64,000 bases of DNA from Purshia tridentata. Its lineage: Eukaryota > Streptophyta > Magnoliopsida > Rosales > Rosaceae. How positions within the stretch are numbered: position 1 is the first letter of the stretch; the number at the start of each line of letters is the position of its first letter. The stretch covers positions 34,732 through 98,731 of the forward strand of contig QANT01003322.1 in assembly GCA_003254885.1 (NCBI GenBank), written 5' to 3'. Positions 11,493-21,436 of this stretch are shown one piece after another. Below the pieces are notes generated by a model that was not told the origin of the DNA, did not search any database, and worked only from the letters and a program-made list of their open reading frames with translations. Both the position numbers and the translations under genes were made by a program.

Positions 11493-14400
11493 TCAGCCTT
11501 GCACTGCCAGGACCTGCAAGTGATCTAAAAATACTTGCAGGCTCAAATCATCAGTGAAAACAATATCTGAGCCATCTGTGTATGTTGAATTCTGGGTAAC
11601 AGATGGATTCAACTTTGCAAGAAGAAACCTTGCCTGGCTGCCATGCTGGTCACATTTAATAAGCTTAGGTGCTGGAACTCGGTCAGCCACCAATTGCTCT
11701 GCATCGATTTCTGGGGCTTCCAACAGCTTCCTCAAATTCTCATGGTTTGGGTCCTTGTCATAACCAAGCTTCCTCCATTGAGCAATCTTGGACCCGTAAT
11801 GAATAACCACATGAAAGTAAGAATCAAAGAGCAAGATAACATCTGGAGAGATGGAGCGAACATCTAAGAGGACTGGAACGGGTGGACCATCAAAGGAATA
11901 TTGGAAAAGCGTAGGTTGGATCATGATAAGAGAACCCACCACCCCCTCACGGTTTAGCATCAGCCGGAAGAAAGCAGTCTCATCAGGACTACTATTAAAG
12001 ACATCAATAAACTGAGACCTCCTCAGGTAATACATGAATTGGGGATAAAGGGAGAAGTTGGATGACAAGCGGAAAGAAGATGGATCTTCCTCCACATAAT
12101 CTCCAAATTTAGAGGCAAAACGGATCAACATGTCATCCAGCCATCTGATAACATCTCGAGCAAAACAATTCTCGGCTCGGTGAATAGCAAGTCTGGCTAT
12201 CACTGCAGCTGCTGCTTCTTGATCAAACCCAGCAGCCACTTCTGGTGAACGGTTCCCCACCCATCTTCTTGCAGCAGTTGTCACCCTTTTCCGGATTCCC
12301 ATGTTCCCATGTCGGTATTGTGTTATGAACTGTATGAAGAATGCCGATGCAGGTTGAACTTTCTGATCATCACTCACTTGGAAGAAAAAAGCAATGCATG
12401 TTTTATTGGTGATTGTACCCAATTTCCACATATAGGTGCCACCCTCCCCAATCTCACTGCTACTCACTAAATTGTTGACTTTCTGAAGAGATACACAAGG
12501 ACCTAGGGCTCCACAGATTTTAACATCTTTAGTGGTCACAATCTCAATGGTTGCATCAAAATACATCTTCAAATACCCCTCTTGATCATGGGTAAAAATG
12601 TGCCGCAAACATTTTCTGAATTGGTTCGACTCAAATGTCTCACCTAGCATCATGAACCCACCCGATTTTTCGACAGGATCCTTTAGCTCTGCAATTCCAG
12701 CTTGATCAAGAGAACAAGCAAACAAATCGAGAACGATAGATGCATCAGTTAACCGCTGTGACAGTTTCCTATAAAAGATGCAAGATCTACTATAATAAGT
12801 TGCATGACCATTGATGAGGTCTCGGTGAGTTCTGATGGAGTTACTAAGATCTGAGTCTACAATGATTCCTGGGCCTAAAGTTGCAGGTCCAGACGTGAAG
12901 ACCATGATCCTGGAGCCCGTGCTCGCTAAGCATCCTTCGAGAAGTCCAAGTGCAGCTGATATTGCTGCTCCTGTAGACCTTCTTGGGCGATGGCCGGGCT
13001 GGACTTGAACTGAAGAATGGATCTCTTCAATTGCAGTTGTGATGTTGAACTCACATTCAGATACTGGTAGCAAAAAACCCTGCTTTTGGTTAACTGGCAT
13101 CTTTCCAAGTTGTTGCTGCTTTGTTTGATTAATGCCCAGGAGTTGTTGAGTCTAAGAGTTTATAAAGCATGTAATCCATTATCTAAAAATCATATACATG
13201 ATGAATTAAAATGCATTCAATAAGAAAATTCAGAAATTTAAACTACGGCACAGGACACTCTAACATACACTATTGGTAAAAAAAAGGCAGCTATAAGCCG
13301 GACCAGATGACAAAGAAGAAATAAGGACCTGAATTAGTGTACATGGAGACTAATCCTTAAGTGGCGAGCATTTTAAGAACCTGGAGGTTCTAAGATTGAT
13401 ACAATTACCAAATGCCTGAAGAGGTAAAACTACTTATGGGTATGAACTATTCTCAAGGACTTAGCTATAGACTACCAAATGGATTGCCTTCTAATTTAAA
13501 CTCCGAGTTATTGATATCTTCACAAAATGTTTAATGTCTTCTACACTACCTAAAGCAACCCATTCAAACCAAAAATAGAAATCCCCCAAAGCAGAAGCAG
13601 TTTCTATAAAAATTAAACTCTGCAGTAGAGTCCAAGCATTACCCAATACAAACTAGAACAAAAATTTCTAATCCACATTTCTACTTCTGAACAAATACCT
13701 GAAGCGATGAAAGCTCCCGTTCTCCGTGAAACACCACGACCCTTGAGCACTCAGAAAATCCAAGATCATGAACACGAACCATTGAATCAAACGTGACCAA
13801 ACCCACCAAAGCAGTCTCCGGCAGTTGCTCCAGAACAAGCAGAAGCTCATTTTTTAGAGCCAGAAGCTCCTCCCCCGCCGTGCACGCGTCCACAACCAAC
13901 ACAAACGCCGGTCTGACCCCTCGCGGATCCCCGTCTGACCCAGAAGTCGGCGACGAGGTCGCCATAGACGACAGTGACAAGGAAGACGACGACAACCCAT
14001 TGGCCCAACTGCGGTTCAGACCCGAATTCGCAACTGGGCTAGCAAGTTTCCGACCCGAAGGCGCGTACTCGACGGAGCTGTAAGTCGGGAAGAGCTCGGC
14101 GGGGAGATTGGTCTCGCCTATGTTGGAGTAAGAGTGAGGGAACGAGTTCTTGTGGTGGCAGAACGAACAGAACCAGATGCGAGACGTGTACTCGACCCGG
14201 GCATAGGGGTTCAAAACGGCGCCGCATTGGAAGCAAGTGACTGGGTCGTAGGGGAGTATTGGGAGCTCCGCTTGTTGCATCAATGGCGTGCACATAACGC
14301 TTAGAGGGATTACTAGCGCTGTGGTTTCTTGTTTTGAAGCTGGCCATGAGTTCCAGGACCATCGGAGGCCTTCGATTGCCTCCAATTCCACGAAATCCAT
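11493..14400 (-). CDS. SEC23: SEC23 subunit of the COPII vesicle coat, 2 exons
   Basis: SEC23 is the SAR1 GTPase-activating half of the COPII inner coat (SEC23-SEC24), which forms vesicles at ER exit sites. Exons (-): 13699-14400 (234 codons, ending ERELSSLQ) and 11493-13151 (552 codons plus stop, beginning [17 protein letters not shown]). They join at phase 0 to 786 residues, normal for plant SEC23. Visible parts: an N-terminal beta region, a zinc finger with Cys56, Cys59, Cys78 and Cys81 (CFQC...CSFC), a Ser-rich insert before the trunk, the vWA-like trunk (FVLVVDACT), the helical region, and the gelsolin-like C-terminal region. The second-exon ATG at 13098-13100 is internal, because the 17 codons upstream of it back to a TAG acceptor complete the conserved sequence. 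The N-terminus [20 protein letters not shown] is typical of the family. The gene is divergent from the TatB gene. Confidence 0.96.
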
Positions 14401-14868
14401 GGAGAATTCGACGAGGGTTCGCCTAAAGTTTGTCTTTTTTCTGCTTCAGTTCAGTTTCATTGGTTTTGCTCGTGGATTAGAGGAACCCTAACCCCAACCC
14501 TGAACTAACATATAGATCCGGTATACGTTTTGTTTGAGGTTTAATTAATTGGCTACGAATATCTGAAAAGTAGGAGAGAATCAAACTCATTGAAGTAAAG
14601 AAAGGAAGTGGAATAAAAGAAGGGTGACTGCCAAGTGGGGGAGGGGTGTGTTTGGTTCTCGGGAAAGTGAGAGAAAAGAAGGAAAACCCCCAAGATTTTA
14701 GTTGAGTATAGAGTTCGATTCAGTGCAGCAGAAACCAGAGCAGGCACAAACAAATCCAACAGATGGTCGCCACGTCGTTTGGTTCCCTTATGGTGGGCCC
14801 TCATGGTTGCCACGTCAATGGACTCCTTATGAGCGAGCTCGACCTCACTCATAGTTGAGGCGCAAAAA
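14401..14868. promoter_or_regulatory. Shared divergent promoter of SEC23 and TatB-like gene
   Basis: Only 468 bp separate the two start codons, so both 5' UTRs and both core promoters must lie here. Visible motifs are two ACGT-core boxes, gccacgtcg at 14769 and gccacgtcaa at 14809 (TTGACGTGGC on the other strand, a bZIP-type site), and a TGGGCCC site-II-like element at 14794-14800, common in promoters of plant housekeeping and organelle-protein genes. No clear TATA box is obvious. The motif readings are inference. Confidence 0.6.
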
Positions 14869-16779
14869 ATGTTGGGTATTTCGTACGGAGAGCTCTTCCT
14901 CTTGATCGGAGCCACAGCTGCTCTCGTCGGTACACACTCTCTCTTTCTCTCTCTCTGTTTGTGTTTTTTCAAAAGAAAAATGCTTTGCAGTCCAATTTTA
15001 CTCTCAACTTTTCTCTGAGTTTGGCTCTCTGGCATCTTCGTTGTCAAGGTTGGTTCTTATTTTTTTTTTTTTGTTGGGTGAGGTCAAAGACTTTCTGGGT
15101 TATCTGAGATTGTGGGATTTGATCAAAGATTGAAGATTTTATTGGAAACAGTAACTGAAAAAGTGGGTTTGATGTGCAATGGGTTGTGTTGTAGGACCAA
15201 AGGATTTGCCCAGAATTGCTAGAACAGCTGGGAGGTTAGCCGGTCGGGCAATCGGGTACGTGCAGTTAGCTCGTGGCCAATTCGACAATGTTATGCAGCA
15301 GTCTCAAGCTCGCCAGGTACTTCTTCTAATTATTAATGCTCTTTTTTCAAGAAAAAACAAAAGAGATTAATAAATTAATGATAACTATCATTCTATCATC
15401 AGTTATTGTGAGCTAAGTTGCTTGTGCACGACAGGCTAAGACAATGTCCTTGAAACAAATGTTTTTTTGTTTTAATTTATGTCCTTTTCATGAAAATTTA
15501 GGTTCATAAAGAACTTCAAGATGCATTGGCGCAAATAGAATCGATTCGTTATGAAGTCCGAAATTTCACACTTATAAATCCTGGTCCTCTGACTAGAAAG
15601 CTGATGGACAATCCTCAAGACGTGTCCCCTCCAGATAATGGTAGAATTCTTAGCAGCCATAAATTGCTGGCCCAAGTGATGTTTTGCTTCTCTCATGATT
15701 GCCAGTTTATATGTTTTCTTGTTAGGGACCGACAGCTCATTTGAGAAGCCCAAGGAGGAGCTGAAGTCAACCAATGTTGTGATGAAGGTTTTAGTAGTAC
15801 AATTTCTTCTTATTAACAGTCCACTTGGCATCATCTTGAACATCTTGTACGTATCTTTCGCAGGATTATACTTTCAGAACCTCAGACTCACTTAATATAC
15901 ATAGCCAAGCAACTGCATATGCAAAATTGGCTGAATCTGATGCTGTGAAGACTGGCTCTTTGAAGAATAGTGCAGAGAAAGAGAACTTTAATGATGAAAG
16001 TGGTCTTTTCTCTGTTCTCCCAATTTCAGCTGAAAGCGCTGGGATGCTACCAAATCGCAAGGGTAGTAGTCTTCTGAATTATAACACGTAAATTGATGTG
16101 ATCATGGTCCCAATTTGAGCATACCACTGGGGACAGTCTAGTGAAAATTCCCTTTCCAATATCTTGAGAACCCACAAATCTTTAATTTTTTTTTTATGCA
16201 AACGATTTACTTAATTGCCCACATTATCTTAAGTTGAATTCATGATGGCATGTGCTGCAAATATTATGGTTTCATATGAATTCTTGTCTTTACTTGCCAT
16301 GTTTCATGCCTTGTATGGTTGCCAAGAAAGGTGTTGCTCATGCTCATGGCCTAGTTGTGTATGATTTTTTCCATACGGAATTGATTTGGTATTGATGGTG
16401 TTTGTATCTGGGTTTGCAACTTGGTGGGCTATTTGTGTCATAGGAATACCCTTGAATTTTTCCAGGATTTACTTTCTTCTGGATTTCAGAGCATGAAAAA
16501 TCTTGCACATTAAATTATTTCATAAACCTTTGTTCTGACACGTACACAATTATAAACACTTGTTTGAATGTAAATTGAACATATCGTAGCTTTTTCTTAA
16601 GAGAATATGCAAATAGTTGTGCTTTTCATCTTAGATATATATGTTCAAATAGATAACCAGTGGTTGTGATGACAGAGAATTTTAGTGGATCAGACATTGT
16701 GTTGGAAGCAGTACTTGAAGCAGAGGTAGCACGTAATGCCAAAGATTTCTTTTCACAGCCGGAAAATCAAATACAGTGA
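14869..16779 (+). CDS. TATB: TatB-like component of the mitochondrial twin-arginine translocase, 6 exons
   Basis: Plant relative of bacterial TatB/MttA, assigned to mitochondria in Arabidopsis (At5g43680 by recollection), where it would work with the mitochondrion-encoded TatC in moving folded proteins. Exons (+): 14869-14929, 15195-15316, 15502-15640, 15726-15787, 15864-16062, 16676-16779; phases agree and give 228 residues. The start is set by MLGISYGELFLLIGATAALVG, the N-terminal membrane helix, split by intron 1. Residues GPKDLPRIARTAGRLAGRAIG form the hinge and amphipathic helix typical of TatA/B; a coiled, charged stretch and a weakly conserved tail follow. There is no cleavable targeting sequence, as usual for Tat subunits. 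A 3' UTR intron (16789-17754) is suggested by a gt and a ctgcag acceptor. It is divergent from SEC23. Confidence 0.9.
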
Positions 16780-18120
16780 ACTTAAAAGGTGATGCTACTT
16801 TTTTATCTTGTTCACTTTGTTTATGGTTGGAAACTCTTAGTTATATTAAGTATATAATTGAAAAAGATTTATATTACTACTTATAAAAATGGAAAAGTAT
16901 TGGGCATGCTTAAGACCTTTGTTTCTTCTAGCAACCACCAGGACCAATGATAATTATTACTTAGGAAAAACCTAATGGCGATGTTTGGTATGTCAGTCTG
17001 TAAGGGGGTGGAGGTGTGACCTGGATTAGATCATATGTGAGTCAATTTGTGTGTCTGTATATTCAACACATGCTAGTTTTATAATACTAGCTCCATTGCC
17101 AGCATTAACTGTTGGTGATAATGCAAGGCTTCAATTTCCCTTAAGGATTTTAGCACTGTCCTCACATTTAGTTTAGCTTTGAAATCAAGCCCTCTTTGCT
17201 TAGTAAGGAGAGATAATTGGTACTGTCACACATGGTTATAATAATTTTAGAATCAACAGATGCTCATGCTTCTTTGGAGTAAAATGAGAAGGATAGATTA
17301 TGTTGAGAATCTTGAACTTGATTGTTGTTGCTAAGTATTAAGAGGTCTAGTTTTCTTAATAACCAATATTATCCTTTGCATGATTGTTGCTTGAAATAAA
17401 GAGATGAATATAAAAAGAGTGGTGCTATTTGCACACCCGTTTTCCTTTCTACACACCCCTTTCTTACCAATGAAAATGAAAATGAAAATAACAGTGTTCT
17501 AACTTTATAAATATAACTATTTTGAGTTCTTGATTATTGAGCAGCTAGAGCAGTCATGATGAAGGCATCTTTAGATTCATCAAAATAGATACATGAAATA
17601 ATTGAAATTGTTTCAGTTTCAATGAAAATGATAGCCTGACAGGAATAAAGTATGCATTGGTACATTATTTAACATTTTTGATTGGATGATATAATTATAT
17701 AAGACTTCTGTCATTATGTTTGTTAAATTGGAATCGCTGAATATGTATCTGCAGACAATTTTTTGTATTTCATCTCAACAATACCTAATCAAGAAGGGCA
17801 TTGCTGAAGATAATTTCACATCCTAAGATTCAGATACTCAAACGACCTGCAAGGACATCTTCTTCCAGTCATGCTTTTCACATCCTGAGATTCAGATTCT
17901 CTGGCGCCATATGCAACCAACCTGCAAGAAAATGCAAGAAAATGTTTCTTCCAGTCTTGCCTTTTGGGCTTTAGGACCTTAGGTCAGTGAATCAGTATAT
18001 GGGAGTATATTTGTAGTTCATTTTTGAGGTCAATTTTGTGTTTGTACATATTACTAATGTAGCCTTCACTTCTGAACTTGAAGTTTGTTGATGAAGAAAA
18101 TATAATTTACAAGTGCTGGC
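16780..18120 (+). other. Probable 3' UTR of the TatB-like gene with an internal duplication
   Basis: Downstream of the TGA, a donor at 16789 and an acceptor ending at 17754 suggest a 3' UTR intron, leaving a terminal exon to about 18120. In that exon two diverged tandem copies begin ttcacatcct-agattcaga (17815 and 17877) and end with tcttccagtc-tgc. Part of a MITE-like phrase (ggtgctatttgcacacccg, near 17421) lies in the proposed intron. UTR limits are inferred. Confidence 0.45.
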
Positions 18121-18669
18121 TTTCCATGTTATGTTTTGCTGGTGTTTTCCTGACGAGTAGCTTAAAATTATGATGGTGATGGAAGGGTGGTTTTAACTTT
18201 TGGAAGTAGAAATAGAAGGAACAGGATTGGTTGCTGTGTAGTTAACAGTAACAAGACATAGTAGTGTACATGGACAGAAGAGAAGGAAGAAAAACGAGTT
18301 AAGCAGCCATGCCTCAACAAACTATGGTGCATGATTGCTTGAATCATGATACAAAAATGGGTATTTCGTCATATACTCTGTTTATTAAGGCCACCCCTCT
18401 TCTTCTATATGAAAATTTTAGGAAGTGAAAAAGTCATTAAAAGACTCTGAAAATAAGAAATAAACGGAGTAATCTCTCTCATTATTTGGAGAAGGCCTAT
18501 GCTAAAGTAAGAAAGAAAGTACGTTAAGGTTTCGAAGTCACCTGACGAAGTGTGTTCAACTATTCATGAGATGGTATGTGATAAAAGTTTTTCATTCCCG
18601 GCAGTACCATGCAAAATATAAGGTTTAGCTTCATATGGTGCACACTCACTCTTAAGTAGCAAATCCATT

Positions 18670-18960
18670 GCCTTGTAAACATGAGAAGTGACTAATATAT
18701 ATAATTATCCTCCTAAATATATTTTTTCTAAAAGTGACTAATTTAAATAATTATGCCTTTAAATGATATTTACAAATAAAAAATAGAAAATAAAAAGAAG
18801 AAAAACAAAAATTGTTCTAACTACATAATTTTGCCTCTAAATTAGATTTTTTTTTATTATAAAAAAGGTGCTCTATCTAAATAATATTGCCCTTAAATTA
18901 GTTTTGAAAAACTTTAAAAGGAAAAAAAAGTGTTCTATCTAAATAAACTTATTTAAATTA
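18670..18960. repeat. Degenerate AT-rich tandem units
   Basis: Four to five units share a phrase close to gtgctctatctaaataat followed by ttgccctTaaattag, separated by A/T-rich stretches (near 18685, 18735, 18813, 18868 and 18931). The units are diverged and the spacing of 50-80 bp is uneven, so this is old repeat debris and not a clean satellite. Confidence 0.5.
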
Positions 18961-19670
18961 AATGTTAATTAAATCGAAATATCCTTTGATTTAACAGAAA
19001 ATTTGACAAAACTTGACAGCAATTGCCACATTGTCACATCTTGTAAAGTTTGGGTGGTTGATTTAAAAAATAAAAAAAAATTTGGGTGCATGGTATATCT
19101 GACACCTTCTCTAGTTTCGATGGTGTTAGTGCAAAACACCATAATTAAAATAGTTTAAGAAACTTCTGTTTGCAACTGGTTTTTTTGGCTACTTAGCATA
19201 AATAACATGCATGTGAATGGGATTTGGATTTTCTGACAAGTTTAACTAGAATCGTGTGATATTAATACAAAAATTTATATTTTTTTGTTCACATCTAAAA
19301 AATGTTACAATTCATTTCATTAGGCCATTGGTTAGTTGATGTAGTTTTTATTGCTTAGGCCTTGTGCCTCATTTATAACAAAATAAACAAGTGTTACAAT
19401 TCATTTCATCTATTGCTCTTTACCACCGAATAATAAATGTATAATTGAGAATAAAAGATTACAAAAACTAACAGATGGTCTAAATATGTTTAAAAATTTT
19501 CTCTTATTAAAGAATTTAATATGTTATGTTATGAGATTGCCAATCTAATCTAAACTAGTTGGTTAAGTATTCTTGTTAAAATGCATGATATGAATCCCAA
19601 TAAGAAATATTATATATATGAAGGGTTTTAATGCCTCCACGATCATTCGGTTCGATCTAATTTATTTATA

Positions 19671-20529
19671 GGGACAATTTTCTAACTAGGATGCATACTT
19701 AGGGATCAATTCTATTTCATGATACGTATTTAAGGTTATGTTGATGAAGAATATTAATTTATGTTTTGTATCAAAGAAGGATAATCTCTCACTTTGTTAC
19801 TAACTCCGTTAAAACTGAGGGTAAAGTAGTTAGTCTAAAAAAAAAATTTTTAACCAAAAGTCTAAAAAATAATATGTAAATTTGATTGTTTATGTAGATT
19901 TCTAGTTTTGGAATCCTCCGCAAAAGAAATCCTCCTCCACGCCTTCTCATAATAACAGCAAGTATGTGCAGCGGGGTGTGCAGAATGCAGAGAGGAATAG
20001 AGAGAGAAAAAGAAAGGGAAGGTGGTCGTGACAGCTGTCGAGGTGGGTGGTATGTGGCATCATTTTAAGTCTAATTCGTGGACAATTTATATTGGGTGAC
20101 GTAGAAGTACGTGTGGTCGTTTAAACACATTACGTAAATAACTTTCTATATGATACCATGAATAAATCTAGGCATCTATTCTAAAACCAATTGGCTATGA
20201 AGAGTAGCCCAAACCCTTATAAGCTACCATGTAAGGTTATAATTTTGGAATATGGAATAACACTCCACATTTTTACACGCTCTCGCATGTGTGGTGTCAC
20301 TTAAACTCATACTCATATTAGGTGACGTGAAGCAAGTTTGGCTACTTAGCCTAAAACACGTGATTTTATAAGCTACTATGCAAAATTATAGTTTTCTAAT
20401 ATGAGATAACACTCTACATTCTCACATGTCTTTCTTTAATACAAAACATAAATTAATATTTTTTATTAACACAATCCTAAGTACATATTCTGACCCCTTA
20501 AGCATGTGTGCTATTTAGAAAATTTTTCA
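19671..20529. mobile_element. Nonautonomous element with about 100-bp terminal inverted repeats
   Basis: The left arm at about 19671-19780 (from gggacaattttctaactagg to tatgttttgtatcaaagaag) pairs as reverse complement with the right arm at about 20430-20529 (ctttctttaatacaaaacat to ctatttagaaaatttttc). The arms stay recognisably complementary over about 100 bp with small indels. The 650-bp interior is noncoding and includes GA-rich sequence plus two diverged direct copies of a phrase starting ataagcta-atg (20218 and 20388). Long arms suit a Mutator-like foldback element, but I could not find a clear target-site duplication. Confidence 0.6.
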
Positions 20530-20649
20530 TTCTTTGTACTATATATTCGCACCCAACCTGTCAAAAATAATTGCTTTCCGATTAGATGAAACATGGGGCT
20601 GCCACAGTGTCAGATCCAAGAAATCCAGAATGCATGTGTGTGTGTTTTT

Positions 20650-20672
20650 GAGAGAGAGAGAGAGAGAGAGAG
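20650..20672. repeat. GA microsatellite
   Basis: An uninterrupted GA tract of about 23 bp in the intergenic region downstream of the TatB-like gene. Confidence 0.95.
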
Positions 20673-21436
20673 CATAGACTTGTGATTTGTTATATATCGA
20701 AAAGATAAGTGCAATGAATATTATTGGGCTAAATCATCAAATATTAGTGATCCCATAAAATTCAATCACAATTTTAAATTAATAAACACAGACAACTCAC
20801 AAGCAAGTCATACTAATTAATTATAGCTATATCTATAACTACGTAGCATTCACATTATTATGTATAGAATTCCAACCACGTTCACTAGCAGCCTACATTC
20901 ACCAGTCAGATATACATATATTTGATTATCAGATCAATTTAATTATAAACAAATGGAATATAAATTAATGGCCATAAATGAAAGGCCCATCAACATGCAC
21001 ATGGCCTTGTTCCCCCTCCCTCACTTATGAATTAATTTATTAGTACCTTCCTCAGAGATAAATAATTACAAGACACAACAAATTATTGCATACATTTAAA
21101 AGGAAATTATCATAAAATTGAAGAATCTCTTTTAGGGAAAAAAATAGCATTAAATTTGAAGGAATAAAACACACAACAACCATGACAACAAGGCCAACAA
21201 CAAAAAAATAATGGGTAATGATAAAGAAAAGCCATTAGCAATAAACAAGGCAGACACTAGGGTTAAGTTTATTGCTTCTTGTCCAGTACACAGGTCCAGC
21301 AATCTTAATTTAATTACTATCTATATACCATCACATAAAAAATACAGACACATCCAAAGAACACACACCCTGGTGATCCATCCATATTCTCTTAATTGGG
21401 TACATCTTGCACATATAATCCTAGACCCCATCATGC

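Larger units (their letters stand above)
18121..21436. other. Intergenic region with repeats
   Basis: No gene recognised. It holds a set of diverged AT-rich repeat units at about 18670-18960 and the long inverted-repeat element at 19671-20529. A GA microsatellite lies at 20650-20672. The 3' flank of the IAA14-like gene begins near 21300. Confidence 0.6.

Noticed and set aside
13668-13698. Read-through of SEC23 exon 1 into VFVQK and a stop
   Set aside because: A good donor follows CAG at 13699, and the next exon restores the conserved TQQLLGINQ.
14553-15047. 164-codon minus-strand frame
   Set aside because: It runs antisense through the SEC23/TatB promoter and TatB exon 1 and has no family similarity.
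15179-15370. ATG at 15179 as the start of the TatB-like protein (MGCVVGPKDLP...)
   Set aside because: This ATG lies in the intron just before exon 2. The upstream exon at 14869-14929 supplies the required membrane helix MLGISYGELFLLIG and joins in phase to VGPKDLP.
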